From: Ferrovibrio sp.
Lineage (GTDB): Bacteria; Pseudomonadota; Alphaproteobacteria; Ferrovibrionales; Ferrovibrionaceae
Reading direction: 5' to 3'
DNA length: 49,518 bases
Assembly (NCBI RefSeq): GCF_002796975.1
Contig: NZ_PEKV01000010.1
Location: forward strand, 111,300-160,817
The notes below the pieces were generated by a model, which was given only the letters and a program-made list of their open reading frames with translations, made no database searches and was not told where the DNA came from. Positions 28,636-36,653 of this stretch are shown in pieces (positions within the stretch are counted from its first letter, which is position 1; each line of letters starts with the position of its first letter). A program made the position numbers and the translations under genes.

Positions 28636-28660
28636 TTAAATCGATCCGGCCACAGTCTGT

Positions 28661-29137
28661 ATGTCTGCCTCCTCACCCGCCGATACATCTCCCGGCCCGG
28701 CCGCGCTGGCCAGCCATCTCGGCTACTGGCTGCGCTACGTCTCCAACCATGTGTCGCAGGCTTTCGCGCGCCGGCTGGAAGATCGCGGCGTGACGGTGGC
28801 GGAATGGGTGGTGCTGCGGCAGCTGCTGGAGGGCGAGACCGCGCCGAGCCAGCTGGCGCAGCAGATCGGCCTGACGCGCGGCGCCGTGACCCGGCTGGCC
28901 GACCGGCTGATCGCCAAGCAGCTGGTGACGCGCCGCGCCAGCGCCACCGACGGCCGCGCGCAGATGCTCTCGCTCACCGAAGCCGGCCGCGATCTCGTGC
29001 CGGTGCTGGCAGCAACAGCGGATGAGAATGACGCGGCTTTCTTCGCGCATCTGCCGCCGGCCGAACGTGCGGCACTCGAACGCGCGCTGAAAGACCTGGT
29101 GCGCCATCACGGCCTGCGCGCCGTGCCCATAGATTAG
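28661..29137 (+). CDS. MarR-family transcriptional regulator
   Basis: A 158-residue winged-helix regulator. The DNA-binding part spans roughly residues 45-110: VAEWVVLRQLLEGE, recognition helix APSQLAQQIGLTRGAVTRLA, wing SATDGRAQMLSLTEAG. MarR proteins usually repress nearby genes and respond to small aromatic ligands or oxidation; no cysteine is evident here. There is no clear ribosome site before ATG 28661, so translation from a very short leader is possible. The DUF1398 gene follows after 29 bases and is probably co-transcribed. Confidence 0.93.
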   Translation: MSASSPADTSPGPAALASHLGYWLRYVSNHVSQAFARRLEDRGVTVAEWVVLRQLLEGETAPSQLAQQIGLTRGAVTRLADRLIAKQLVTRRASATDGRAQMLSLTEAGRDLVPVLAATADENDAAFFAHLPPAERAALERALKDLVRHHGLRAVPID

Positions 29138-29166
29138 AAAAAGCTGCGACTGAAAGGATCAAGCCG

Positions 29167-29574
29167 ATGCAAAGCGACACCGACTGGCAGGCCGTGCTGC
29201 ACGAGTGCACCGATGGTTCGGATCAGGAGCGCCTGAGTTTTCCGCAGGTGGTGGGCAAGCTGATGGCGGCCGGCGTCGAGCGCTATCGCGCCGACCTGCT
29301 GCGCCATGAGAAAACCTACTACATGCCTGACGGTCGCTCGCATGTGGTGAGCAATGCCATGATCGCAGCAACGCCGGCGATGGAGTTTTCCGCCGCCGGC
29401 GTGGATTCAGCGGTGCGCGACATCCAGGCCGGCCGGATCGCCTATCGCGAATTCTGCCGCCGCGTGATGGCGGCCGGCTGCGTAGATTACATCGTGTCGC
29501 TCAGCGGCCGGCGCGCGGTCTATTTCGGCCGCAGCGGCGAAAGCCATGTGGAGATGTTTCCGGGGGCGAGGTGA
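29167..29574 (+). CDS. DUF1398 family protein
   Basis: A 135-residue cytoplasmic protein of the DUF1398 family (E. coli YbcV-like). The characteristic segment is KLMAAGVERYRADLLRHEKT then YYMPDGRSHV; the C-terminal part is CRRVMAAGCVDYIVSLSGRR then AVYFGR. Function is unknown. The ribosome site AAAGGA lies 9 bases before ATG. Its position directly behind the MarR gene suggests it is a target or partner of that regulator. Confidence 0.9.
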   Translation: MQSDTDWQAVLHECTDGSDQERLSFPQVVGKLMAAGVERYRADLLRHEKTYYMPDGRSHVVSNAMIAATPAMEFSAAGVDSAVRDIQAGRIAYREFCRRVMAAGCVDYIVSLSGRRAVYFGRSGESHVEMFPGAR

Positions 29575-29577
29575 GGT

Positions 29578-30405
29578 TCAGGCGGCTCTCTTCTTCATGG
29601 TTTTCTTCTTCACTGTGCTTCGCTTGGCCACCTTCTCCGTCACCTCGATCCACACCGGCGCGTGATCCGAGGTCTTTTCCCAGCCGCGCACCTCTGAATC
29701 CACGCCGGCTTGTTTCAGCCGCTTCACCAGCGGCGCGTTGAGCAGCAGGTGGTCAATCCGGAGCCCGGCATTGCGCGGCCAGGCGTTGCGGAAGTAATCC
29801 CAGAATGTGTAGATCCGCTCATCCGGGTGCAGTTCGCGCAGCGCATCGGTCCAGCCCTGCTTCACCAGCGTGGCATAGGCCTTTCGTATTTCGGGGCGGA
29901 ACAGCGCGTCGTTCTTCCAGTTCTCCGCCTTGTACACATCAAGCTCGGTCGGCATCACGTTGTAATCGCCAGCCAGCACGACAGGCTGCTTCAGCTTGAG
30001 CAGCCGCTTTCCATGTGCCTGCAGGCGTCTGAACCAGGCGAGCTTGTAGTCGAATTTCGGACCCGGCCATGGGTTGCCATTCGGCAAGTAGAGGCAGCCA
30101 ACGAGAATGCCGTTCATGGCGGCCTCGATATAGCGGCTGTGCAGATCGTCCGCGTCGCCGGGCAGGCCGCGCCGGGTTTCCTCAGGTTCCTTCCCGCGCG
30201 CCAGGATCGCCACGCCGTTCCAGCTTTTCTGGCCATGCCAGATCGCGCCGTAGCCGGCTTTCTCGATCGCCGCCAGCGGGAAGCGGTCCTGCGGCGCCTT
30301 CAGCTCCTGCAGGCAGACGATGTCTGGCTTGGCTTTTTTCAGCCAGCGCAGCAGCACCGGCAGGCGGCCGTTGATGCCGTTCACGTTATAGGTGGCGATC
30401 TTCAT
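29578..30405 (-). CDS. xth: Exodeoxyribonuclease III
   Basis: A 275-residue AP endonuclease / 3'-5' exonuclease for base excision repair. Motifs: TYNVNGINGRL, metal-binding Glu in VCLQELKAPQ, GDYNVMPTELDVY, RIDHLLLN, and the C-terminal SDHAPVWIEV. The tail is unusually basic (KRSTVKKKTMKKRAA), possibly for DNA contact. ATG 30405 is used with GGAG close upstream; GTG 30408 directly before it would add one residue. Single gene, convergent with DUF1398. Confidence 0.95.
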   Translation of the reverse strand: MKIATYNVNGINGRLPVLLRWLKKAKPDIVCLQELKAPQDRFPLAAIEKAGYGAIWHGQKSWNGVAILARGKEPEETRRGLPGDADDLHSRYIEAAMNGILVGCLYLPNGNPWPGPKFDYKLAWFRRLQAHGKRLLKLKQPVVLAGDYNVMPTELDVYKAENWKNDALFRPEIRKAYATLVKQGWTDALRELHPDERIYTFWDYFRNAWPRNAGLRIDHLLLNAPLVKRLKQAGVDSEVRGWEKTSDHAPVWIEVTEKVAKRSTVKKKTMKKRAA

Positions 30406-30437
30406 CACTCCTATAACGCGCGATGGCGTGGCTGGTT

Positions 30438-30986
30438 CTACGGTTTCGCCCCGCTGCCCTCGCCCAGTGCGCGCTGCATCAGCGCCGTGTCACGCCAGCC
30501 GTCATGCTTGAAGCCGACATCGGTGAAACTGCCGACGAGCCGGAAACCGCAGGCCGCATGCAGGCCGACTGAGCCGGCATTGTTTTCGCCGTCGCCGATG
30601 ATGGCGATCATCTGGCGGAAACCGGCGGCGGTGCAGCGGTCGATCACGCCCTGCAACAGCAGCCGCCCGATGCCGCGCCGCTGCGCGCCCTCGGCCATGT
30701 AAACCGAATCCTCGACCGTGAAGCGATACGCGCGGCGCGGGCGGTATGGCGTGGCATAGGCATAGCCGAGCACGCGGTCCTCATTCGCCGCTTTCGCCAC
30801 CAGATAGGGCAGGCCGTGCTCCAGCACCTTCGCGCGCCGCTCAAGCATCTCCGCCAGCGGCGGCGGCTCCTCCTCGAAACTGGCCAGGCCGTTCAGAACG
30901 TGATGCGCGTAGATGCGCTGGATCTGCGTCATGTCGGCCTCCGAGGCATCGGAGAGCAGGATCGGCGCGGCAGAGAGAGCGTTCAT
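30438..30986 (-). CDS. GNAT N-acetyltransferase, phosphinothricin-acetyltransferase type
   Basis: A 182-residue GNAT enzyme. Motifs: SDASEADMTQIQRIYAHHVL at the N-terminus, acetyl-CoA loop AQRRGIGRLLLQGV, and NAGSVGLHAACGFRLVGSF. The family acetylates free amino groups of small molecules such as methionine sulfone or phosphinothricin; the natural substrate here is unknown. Its ATG overlaps the stop of the small upstream gene (ATGA at 30983-30986), so the two are translationally coupled. Confidence 0.92.
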   Translation of the reverse strand: MNALSAAPILLSDASEADMTQIQRIYAHHVLNGLASFEEEPPPLAEMLERRAKVLEHGLPYLVAKAANEDRVLGYAYATPYRPRRAYRFTVEDSVYMAEGAQRRGIGRLLLQGVIDRCTAAGFRQMIAIIGDGENNAGSVGLHAACGFRLVGSFTDVGFKHDGWRDTALMQRALGEGSGAKP

Positions 30987-31198
30987 GGCAGCCAGGGGAT
31001 GATGAAGCGACAGGGGCCGGGCCGGAAAGCCTTATGGGGCCGGGTGAGCGCGAGATCGCGTAGCTGCCAGTCTTCCATGTCCTCGGGCAGCCGGGTGTCG
31101 TTGCTGCCGGCGAGCCGGCGCAGCAGCGGACGGAGCCAGTCGCCGGCGACCGGCAGGTGAGACATGGAAAGCGGCCGGGAGAGCAGCAGGAGTGTCAT
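30983..31198 (-). CDS. Small DUF1127-like protein
   Basis: A 71-residue basic protein. The segment DWLRPLLRRLAG followed by LPEDMEDWQLRDLALTR resembles the DUF1127 core (L-x-x-L-x-D-x-x-L-x-D-I-G-L-x-R), but it is a diverged match. DUF1127 proteins are small regulators in alphaproteobacteria, some RNA-binding. Start choice is uncertain: 31252, 31198 and 31165 are all in frame, none with a good ribosome site. It is coupled to the GNAT gene by ATGA and divergent from the LysR gene. Confidence 0.6.
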   Translation of the reverse strand: MTLLLLSRPLSMSHLPVAGDWLRPLLRRLAGSNDTRLPEDMEDWQLRDLALTRPHKAFRPGPCRFIIPWLP

Positions 31199-31239
31199 GG
31201 CGGCAGGATGCGGTTTTTCCGGCCATAAATAAAATTTTG

Positions 31240-31270
31240 CCTTTTTATGCAAAGCATCAGTAAAATTAAG
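31240..31270. promoter_or_regulatory. Candidate LysR-type operator
   Basis: AT-rich divergent promoter region with the palindrome ATGC-AAA-GCAT (31247-31257) just before the LysR start. A dyad here would suit autoregulation and control of the divergent small gene and GNAT gene. Confidence 0.35.
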
Positions 31271-31272
31271 GC

Positions 31273-32181
31273 ATGCGCGGCTTCAACCTCGACCACCTGC
31301 AGACCTTCGCCGATGTCGTGCGGCTCGGCAGCTTCTCGGCCGCGGCGGCGCGGCTTAACCTGACGCAACCCGCCGTCAGCCTGCAGATCCGCCAGCTGGA
31401 ACGGAAACTCGGGCTGAAGCTGATCGAACGCGTCGGCCGCACGGCGACGCCGACGGCAGCCGGCCGCGCCCTGCTGCAGCATGCCGGCACGATCGACTCT
31501 GCCGTGAATGCCGCACTTGAAGACGTGGCGCAGCATGGCCGCAGCGTGACCGGGCGGGTGCGGATCGGCATCGGCGCCACCGCCTGCATTCACATCCTGC
31601 CGCCGATCCTGAGCGACCTGCGCAGGCGCTTTCCCAAACTCGACCTGACGGTGAATACCGGCAATGCGCCGGAGATCCTACGCGCCATCGAAGACAACAG
31701 CCTCGACCTCGGCCTCGTCACGCTGCCGCCGAAAACCAAATCGCAGTCGCTCGGTCGCGCGCTCGATGCCACACCGCTGATCGACGACGATTTCGTGGCG
31801 ATTTCATCCAGGGCGCTCAAGCTGCCCGAGCCGGTGACGCCGCAGGCGCTGATGGATCTGCCGCTGGTGATCCCCGAACCCGGCGGCAATACGCGCAGCC
31901 TGATCGACGGCTGGTTCGCCACCGCCGGCCTGGCGCCGAACGCCGGCATGGAGCTCGACAGCGTGGAAGCGATCAAGCAGCTGGTCGGTGCCGGGCTGGG
32001 CTGTTCGGTGCTGCCGGCCATGGCGCTGGCAACCGCGGAAGCGCGTAAAGGTCTGGAGGTGCGCGCGCTGAAACCGCGCCTGACGCGGCAGCTGGCGCTG
32101 GTGCTGCGGCGGGACAAACCCTTAAGCCGCGGCCTGCGCGAAACCGTCGCGGCATTGCGCCGGCTCAAACAGAAAACCTGA
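31273..32181 (+). CDS. LysR-family transcriptional regulator
   Basis: A 302-residue LysR regulator. The N-terminal winged helix shows LQTFADVVRLGSFSAAAARL then NLTQPAVSLQIRQLERKLGL. The C-terminal periplasmic-binding-like effector domain starts at VTGRVRIGIGATA, with LDLGLVTLPP and GAGLGCSVLPAMALA. The ligand is unknown. It is divergent from the DUF1127-like/GNAT pair, the usual arrangement for a LysR regulator and its targets. Confidence 0.94.
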   Translation: MRGFNLDHLQTFADVVRLGSFSAAAARLNLTQPAVSLQIRQLERKLGLKLIERVGRTATPTAAGRALLQHAGTIDSAVNAALEDVAQHGRSVTGRVRIGIGATACIHILPPILSDLRRRFPKLDLTVNTGNAPEILRAIEDNSLDLGLVTLPPKTKSQSLGRALDATPLIDDDFVAISSRALKLPEPVTPQALMDLPLVIPEPGGNTRSLIDGWFATAGLAPNAGMELDSVEAIKQLVGAGLGCSVLPAMALATAEARKGLEVRALKPRLTRQLALVLRRDKPLSRGLRETVAALRRLKQKT

Positions 32182-32192
32182 CGCAACAGAAA

Positions 32193-32223
32193 GAGGCGGA
32201 CAGCTTATGGCGCTGCCCGCCTC
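32193..32223. terminator. Hairpin between convergent genes
   Basis: GAGGCGGACAGC (32193-32204) pairs with GCTGCCCGCCTC (32212-32223) with one mismatch and a 7-base loop. There is no real T run, so it is a probable bidirectional terminator for the LysR gene and the Gly/Ala-rich gene. Confidence 0.45.
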
Positions 32224-32262
32224 ATCCTTACTCTGCCTCACCTAGACTTGGCTTATGTACGG

Positions 32263-33192
32263 TCAGCGCGTACCGCTCACCGTGCCGCCGGCCGTGGCAT
32301 CGGCACCGGCCGCCGCACTAGCGCTCTGGCCACTGGCGTTGCTGACGCCACCGGCCACGCCGGCATTGCTGCCCAGGCCAGCACTTACGCTGCCGCCGTG
32401 ACCATGGCCGCCATGACCGGCTGAGCTGCCGCTGACACCGGCGCCCAGACCAGTGGCGGCGCCAAGGCCCGCCGTACTGCCGTGACCGTTGGCGACGCCG
32501 GCATTCGCGCCGGTGCCGCTGCTGACGCCGATCCCCGACGGGCCGACGCCGACCGCCGTGCCGTTATTGGCGCCGACCGCCGCCGCACTGCCGTTGCTGC
32601 CGGTGGCGCCGATGCCCGCGCCGGTGCCGCTGCTGACGCCGATGCCCGAAGGCCCGACGCCGACCGCGTTGCCGTTACTGACGCCCGCCGCCACACCGTT
32701 GCCGTTGCTGCTGGCGGCAGTGCCACCCGCGCCGATGCCGGTGCTGGCGCCGATGCCCGACGGACCGGCGCTCACGCCGACGCCGGTATTGCCGCCAACG
32801 CCGATGCCGACGCTGTTGCTGTTGGTGTCGCTGCCATTGGTGCTGGCCGTGGCGCCGCCCGAGGTACCGGCGCCGGCACTGCCGGAACCGCCGCTACCCG
32901 AGGCACCGCCGGACGCGCTGCCCGATCCACCGGCCGACCCACCGGCCGAAGCGCTGCCCGAACCGCCGCCGACACCGGCCGCGCCCGCCGCACCCGCGGC
33001 AGCACCGGCCGCAGCGCCTGCCGCAGCACCGGCCGCACCTGCGGCGGCGCCAGCTGCAGCACCTGCGGCGCCGGCCGCGCCGGCACCTGCCCCGCCGCTA
33101 CCGCCACCGGCGGCTAGGGCAAAGGTCGACACCGAAACCATCAGTGCAGCCGCGAGCGCGGCCTGTGGCATCTGTTTCAAAAAGCGTTTCAT
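32263..33192 (-). CDS. Exported Gly/Ala/Ser-rich low-complexity protein
   Basis: A 309-residue protein with signal peptide MKRFLKQMPQAALAAALMVS and cleavage likely near LAAG. The mature chain has three zones: an Ala/Gly block (repeated GAAGAAAG), a Gly/Ser block (GSGSASGGASGSGGSGSAG), and longer imperfect repeats (VGVGPSGIGVSSGTGA occurs twice). A short GHGGHGHGG stretch is near the C-terminus. No cysteines and no known domain. This is a structural, possibly surface-exposed, protein of unknown role. ATG 33192 has AGGAGA about 9 bases upstream, which rules out the longer version from 33273. Confidence 0.75.
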   Translation of the reverse strand: MKRFLKQMPQAALAAALMVSVSTFALAAGGGSGGAGAGAAGAAGAAAGAAAGAAGAAAGAAAGAAAGAAGAAGVGGGSGSASAGGSAGGSGSASGGASGSGGSGSAGAGTSGGATASTNGSDTNSNSVGIGVGGNTGVGVSAGPSGIGASTGIGAGGTAASSNGNGVAAGVSNGNAVGVGPSGIGVSSGTGAGIGATGSNGSAAAVGANNGTAVGVGPSGIGVSSGTGANAGVANGHGSTAGLGAATGLGAGVSGSSAGHGGHGHGGSVSAGLGSNAGVAGGVSNASGQSASAAAGADATAGGTVSGTR

Positions 33193-33432
33193 CTGCTGTT
33201 TCTCCTGTCTGAGGGGATCGACAAACAGAGGCGCCACGCAGGTTTCAGTCCCGCGGCGGCGAACCGCTGCCATGACACGAAACCCGCAGCCACGAAAAGG
33301 GGACCGAGCGTGGCCGCAGATGCCCCATGGCGGTCACACCCGCGCGAATGCCTTGCGAACAGACTGTGCCGGGACCGTGGCTTTCGCGGAGGGCTGGCGC
33401 CGCATATCGCGGCTGTGCTGTAGTCCCGTCCC

Positions 33433-33822
33433 ATGGCGAAGATCACGGCAAAGGTTGCAGCGAAGAAAACATCTGCCGGCGGCAAAGCGGCGACGCGGCT
33501 GCGCGTGGTGCTGGCGCCGGACGCCTTTCTCGGTCCCGGCAAGGGCGAGCTGCTGGAGCGCATCGCCGCCAGCGGCTCGATCTCGGCGGCCGGCCGCGCC
33601 ATGGGCATGAGCTACAAACGCGCCTGGCAGCTGGTGGAAACGCTGAACGGCTATTTCAGGGCGCCGCTGGTGCAGGCCGCGACCGGCGGCAAGGCCGGCG
33701 GCGGCGCGCAGCTCACCGCGCTGGGCCGGCAGGTGCTGGCGCATTACCAGGCGATGACGGCCGCCACCGAGAAAGCCTGCGCGCGTAACATCGCCGCATT
33801 GCAGAAGCTGCGGAAGACATAG
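33433..33822 (+). CDS. ModE-like molybdate-responsive winged-helix regulator (DNA-binding domain only)
   Basis: A 129-residue protein matching the ModE N-terminal domain: LLERIAASGSISAAGRAMGM, SYKRAWQLVETLNGYF, then GGGAQLTALGRQVLAHY. It lacks the C-terminal Mop molybdate-binding domains of E. coli ModE, so molybdate sensing would need another protein or is lost. A Lys/Ala-rich N-terminal extension of about 20 residues precedes the domain. It lies directly upstream of modABC, separated by a palindromic repeat, and the modA promoter carries a perfect palindrome. Confidence 0.9.
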   Translation: MAKITAKVAAKKTSAGGKAATRLRVVLAPDAFLGPGKGELLERIAASGSISAAGRAMGMSYKRAWQLVETLNGYFRAPLVQAATGGKAGGGAQLTALGRQVLAHYQAMTAATEKACARNIAALQKLRKT

Positions 33823-33830
33823 AGTTTGTT

Positions 33831-33910
33831 GTCATGCCCGGGCTTGTCCCGGGTATCCCATTAAAGCGGCCGGCAGGAAATGGGATGCGCGGATCAAGTC
33901 CGCGCATGAC
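33831..33910. repeat. Palindromic repeat with three-hairpin layout
   Basis: Outer arms GTCATG (33831-33836) and CATGAC (33905-33910) enclose three hairpins: CCCGGG/CCCGGG (33837-33853), TCCCATT/AATGGGA (33856-33885) and GCGCGGA/TCCGCGC (33887-33905). Elements of this type, beginning GTCATGCCCGGGC, are common between alphaproteobacterial genes. It separates the ModE-like gene from modA. Confidence 0.85.
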
Positions 33911-33935
33911 AGTAAAAGGAAAGCAAGTTCCGCTA

Positions 33936-33965
33936 TTGCCGTGCAGCTATAACGGCCGTTATAGT
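33936..33965 (+). promoter_or_regulatory. modA promoter with overlapping ModE-type palindrome
   Basis: TTGCCG (33936-33941), an 18-base spacer and TATAGT (33960-33965) form a sigma-70-like promoter. The perfect 18-bp palindrome CTATAACGGCCGTTATAG (33947-33964) covers the spacer and the -10 element. Its TATAACG/CGTTATA half-sites recall ModE boxes. A protein bound there would block transcription of modABC, as expected when molybdate is plentiful. Confidence 0.7.
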
Positions 33966-33990
33966 TCTCGGGACATAACGCGGGAAATCC

Positions 33991-34767
33991 ATGCGCTGCC
34001 TGCTGCTTGCCGCCCTGATGGCCATTGCCGTCCCTGCTTCCGCGAAAGCCCAGGACCTGCTGGTCTTCGCCGCCGCGTCGCTGAAAACCGCGCTTGACGA
34101 GATCAAGACCGGCCAGAGCATCGTGCCGCCGGCGCAGGTGAAGATTTCCTATGCCGCGTCTTCCGCGCTGGCCAAGCAGATCGAGGCCGGCGCGCCGGCC
34201 GACCTGTTCCTGTCGGCCGATCTCGACTGGATGGATTATGTCGAGCGGAAGAAACTGGTGAAGCCGGGCACGCGCGGCACCTTGCTCGGCAACCGCATCG
34301 TGCTGATCGCGCCGGCGGGCTCGAAGGCGAGTGTGAAGATCGCGCCGGGCTTCGACCTCGCCGGCCTGCTGGGGAAAGACGGCCGGCTGGCGATGGCCGA
34401 TGTGAATGCCGTGCCGGCCGGCAAATACGGCAAGGCGGCGCTGCAAGCGCTGCAGGTCTGGCCGAGTGTGCAGCCCCGCCTGGCGCAGGGCGAGAATGTG
34501 CGCGCCACGCTGTTGCTGGTGGCACGCGGCGAGGCGCCGGCCGGGATTGTCTACGCGAGCGATGCTGCCGTGGAAAAGAATGTCCGCGCGCTGGATGCCT
34601 TCCCGGCCAACACGCATCCGCCGATCCTCTATCCGGCGGCGCAGCTGAGCGACAGCAGGCATCCGCAGGCCGCCGCCTGGCTGGCGGGGTTGCGCAGTGC
34701 CGCGGCAAAGGCCGTGTTCGCGAAGAACGGCTTCACGGTGATCGCAGCGCATGCGGCGACGAATTGA
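33991..34767 (+). CDS. modA: Molybdate ABC transporter substrate-binding protein
   Basis: A 258-residue periplasmic molybdate-binding protein. The signal peptide is MRCLLLAALMAIAVPASAKA. The mature start LLVFAAASLKTALDEI and the motif ISYAASSALAKQIEAGAPAD then LFLSADLDWMDYV are diagnostic, with the oxyanion-binding serines in AASL and SSALA. Near the C-terminus VYASDAAVEKNV matches the family. First gene of the modABC operon, under the palindrome-containing promoter. The molybdate imported here is needed for the molybdopterin enzyme NapA encoded about 10 kb downstream. Confidence 0.96.
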   Translation: MRCLLLAALMAIAVPASAKAQDLLVFAAASLKTALDEIKTGQSIVPPAQVKISYAASSALAKQIEAGAPADLFLSADLDWMDYVERKKLVKPGTRGTLLGNRIVLIAPAGSKASVKIAPGFDLAGLLGKDGRLAMADVNAVPAGKYGKAALQALQVWPSVQPRLAQGENVRATLLLVARGEAPAGIVYASDAAVEKNVRALDAFPANTHPPILYPAAQLSDSRHPQAAAWLAGLRSAAAKAVFAKNGFTVIAAHAATN

Positions 34768-34782
34768 GATTTACAGGCCAGC

Positions 34783-35472
34783 GTGCTCTCCCTCACCCCC
34801 GAAGAAACCACCGCGATCCTGCTGAGCCTGAAAGTGGCGAGTGTCGCCACGCTCGGCAGTCTTCCGTTTGGTGTTTTGATTGCATGGCTGCTGGCGCGCA
34901 AAACCTTCCCCGGCAAGGCGCTGCTCGATGCACTCGTACACCTGCCGCTGATCATCCCGCCGGTGGTCACTGGCTATCTGCTGCTGCTGCTGTTCGGCAA
35001 GCGCGGCCCGCTCGGCAGCTGGCTCGCCGAGATCGGCATTGTCTTTGCCTTCCGCTGGACCGGCGCCGCACTGGCCTGCGCGGTGATGGGTTTTCCGCTG
35101 CTGGTGCGCGCCATCCGTCTCTCGATGGAAGCGGTCGATCCCAGGCTCGAAGCCGCCGGCCGCACACTGGGCGCGCATCCTGCGCTGGTCTTTCTCACCG
35201 TGACGCTGCCGCTCAGCCTGCCGGGGATTCTCGCCGGCGTGGTGCTGAGCTTCGCCCGCGCCTTTGGCGAGTTCGGCGCCACCGTGACCTTCGTCTCCAA
35301 CATCCCAGGCGAGACGCAGACGCTGCCCACGGCGATCTACACCTTCACCCAGGTACCGGGCGGCGATGCGCAGGCGCTGCGGCTGACCCTGATCTCCATC
35401 GCCATCGCCGCCGTGGCGATCCTGCTGAGCGAACTGCTGGCGCGGCGCAGTGCAAGGCGCGTGCTGGGATGA
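34783..35472 (+). CDS. modB: Molybdate ABC transporter permease
   Basis: A 229-residue permease with about five membrane helices. Family motifs: LPLIIPPVVTGYLLLLLFGK and the EAA loop LEAAGRTLGAHPALVFLTVT then LPLSLPGILAG, with RAFGEFGATVTFVSNIPGET after it. The start is GTG 34783, 15 bases after the modA stop. The stop overlaps the modC start (ATGA at 35469-35472). Confidence 0.95.
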   Translation: MLSLTPEETTAILLSLKVASVATLGSLPFGVLIAWLLARKTFPGKALLDALVHLPLIIPPVVTGYLLLLLFGKRGPLGSWLAEIGIVFAFRWTGAALACAVMGFPLLVRAIRLSMEAVDPRLEAAGRTLGAHPALVFLTVTLPLSLPGILAGVVLSFARAFGEFGATVTFVSNIPGETQTLPTAIYTFTQVPGGDAQALRLTLISIAIAAVAILLSELLARRSARRVLG

Positions 35473-36569
35473 GTCTGGAGATCGACATCGCGCATGACTA
35501 TGGCGGCTTTGCGCTGCAGGCGCAGTTTGCCTGCGCCCCGGGGCTGACCGCGCTGTTCGGCCGCTCCGGTGCCGGCAAGACCACGCTGGTCAATGCCATC
35601 GCCGGGCTGCTGACGCCGCAACGCGCGCGCATCAGCATCAACGGACGGGTACTGGCGGATACCGGGAACGGCATCAACGTGCCGCCGCACCAGCGCCGCA
35701 TCGGCTATGTGTTCCAGGATGCCCGGCTGTTCCCGCATCTGACCGTGCGCAACAACCTGCTCTATGGCCGCTTCTTCGCGCGCCGCGATGACGACATCGA
35801 CTTCGGCCATATCGTCGACCTGCTCGGCATCGCACAGCTTTTGCAGCGCCGGCCGGCGACGCTGTCGGGCGGCGAGAAGCAGCGCGTCGCCATCGGCCGC
35901 GCGCTGCTGTCGCGGCCGGAACTGCTGCTGATGGACGAGCCGCTCGCTTCGCTGGATGGCGCGCGCAAGGACGAGATCCTGCCCTATCTCGAACGCCTGC
36001 GCGACGAACTGCGGCTGCCGATCGTCTATGTCAGCCACGCCATCCCGGAAGTGACGCGGCTGGCCGACACGGTGGTGCTGCTGTCGGACGGCCGTGTGCA
36101 GGCGGTCGGCAGCGTGGAAGACCTGACGGCGCGGCTCGACCTGTTTCCGCTCACCGGCCGCTACGAGGCCGGCGCGGTGCTGAACGCCACGCTGGTGCGC
36201 CATGACGAGGCCTGGGGCCTGAGCGTGCTGCAGACCCGCGCCGGCGACGTGATGGTGCCGCGGCTGGAGCGTGCGCTGGGCACGGCTTTGCGCATCCGCA
36301 TCCGGGCCCGCGATGTGACGCTGGCGCTGACTCCGCCCACCGGTACCAGCGCGCTCAACATCCTGCCCGGCACCGTGGCCGAGCTGCAACCGAGCAGCGA
36401 GGGCGCCCCGCAGGTGGAGGTGCGGCTGGACTGCCATGGCGACACCGTGCTGGCCCGCGTCACCCGGCTGTCAGCCGACCGGCTGGACCTGCAGCCCGGC
36501 AAGCCCGTCTATGCCATGATCAAGACCGTGGCGCTGGATGGCGGCAGCCTGGGGGGACGTGGTCGGTAG
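35469..36569 (+). CDS. modC: Molybdate ABC transporter ATPase
   Basis: A 366-residue ATPase. Walker A FGRSGAGKTTL, Q-loop YVFQDARLFPHL, signature LSGGEKQRVAIGRAL, Walker B LLLMDEPLASLD and the H-loop YVSHAIPEV. The C-terminal part (LERALGTALRIRIRARDVTL then NILPGTVAEL) is a Mop/TOBE molybdate-binding domain, which in this family can throttle transport. ATG 35469 overlaps the modB stop; the reading frame continues upstream to 34764 but that part is modB in another frame. Confidence 0.96.
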   Translation: MSLEIDIAHDYGGFALQAQFACAPGLTALFGRSGAGKTTLVNAIAGLLTPQRARISINGRVLADTGNGINVPPHQRRIGYVFQDARLFPHLTVRNNLLYGRFFARRDDDIDFGHIVDLLGIAQLLQRRPATLSGGEKQRVAIGRALLSRPELLLMDEPLASLDGARKDEILPYLERLRDELRLPIVYVSHAIPEVTRLADTVVLLSDGRVQAVGSVEDLTARLDLFPLTGRYEAGAVLNATLVRHDEAWGLSVLQTRAGDVMVPRLERALGTALRIRIRARDVTLALTPPTGTSALNILPGTVAELQPSSEGAPQVEVRLDCHGDTVLARVTRLSADRLDLQPGKPVYAMIKTVALDGGSLGGRGR

Positions 36570-36577
36570 CCAGACGG

Positions 36578-36607
36578 TTGAGGCAGGCGCAAACGCCGCC
36601 CTATAAT
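36578..36607 (+). promoter_or_regulatory. Sigma-70 promoter of the SUV3-like helicase gene
   Basis: TTGAGG (36578-36583), an 18-base spacer and a perfect TATAAT (36602-36607). The transcript would start near 36614. This makes the ATG at 36606, which overlaps the -10 box, unlikely as the start codon of the helicase. Confidence 0.6.
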
Positions 36608-36653
36608 GCCGCGCCGCCGGAGTGATGAGCGGTCGTCTCAGAAAGCTTCCGCC

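Larger units (their letters stand above)
28204..28660. other. Divergent intergenic region, mutase to MarR gene
   Basis: About 457 bases without a supportable gene. It holds the mutase promoter zone, a degenerate 10-bp tandem repeat (28361-28480) and a MarR-type palindrome near the right end. Reading frames over the repeat encode low-complexity sequence (Val/Phe or Thr/Asn/Lys-rich) without ribosome sites. Confidence 0.6.
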
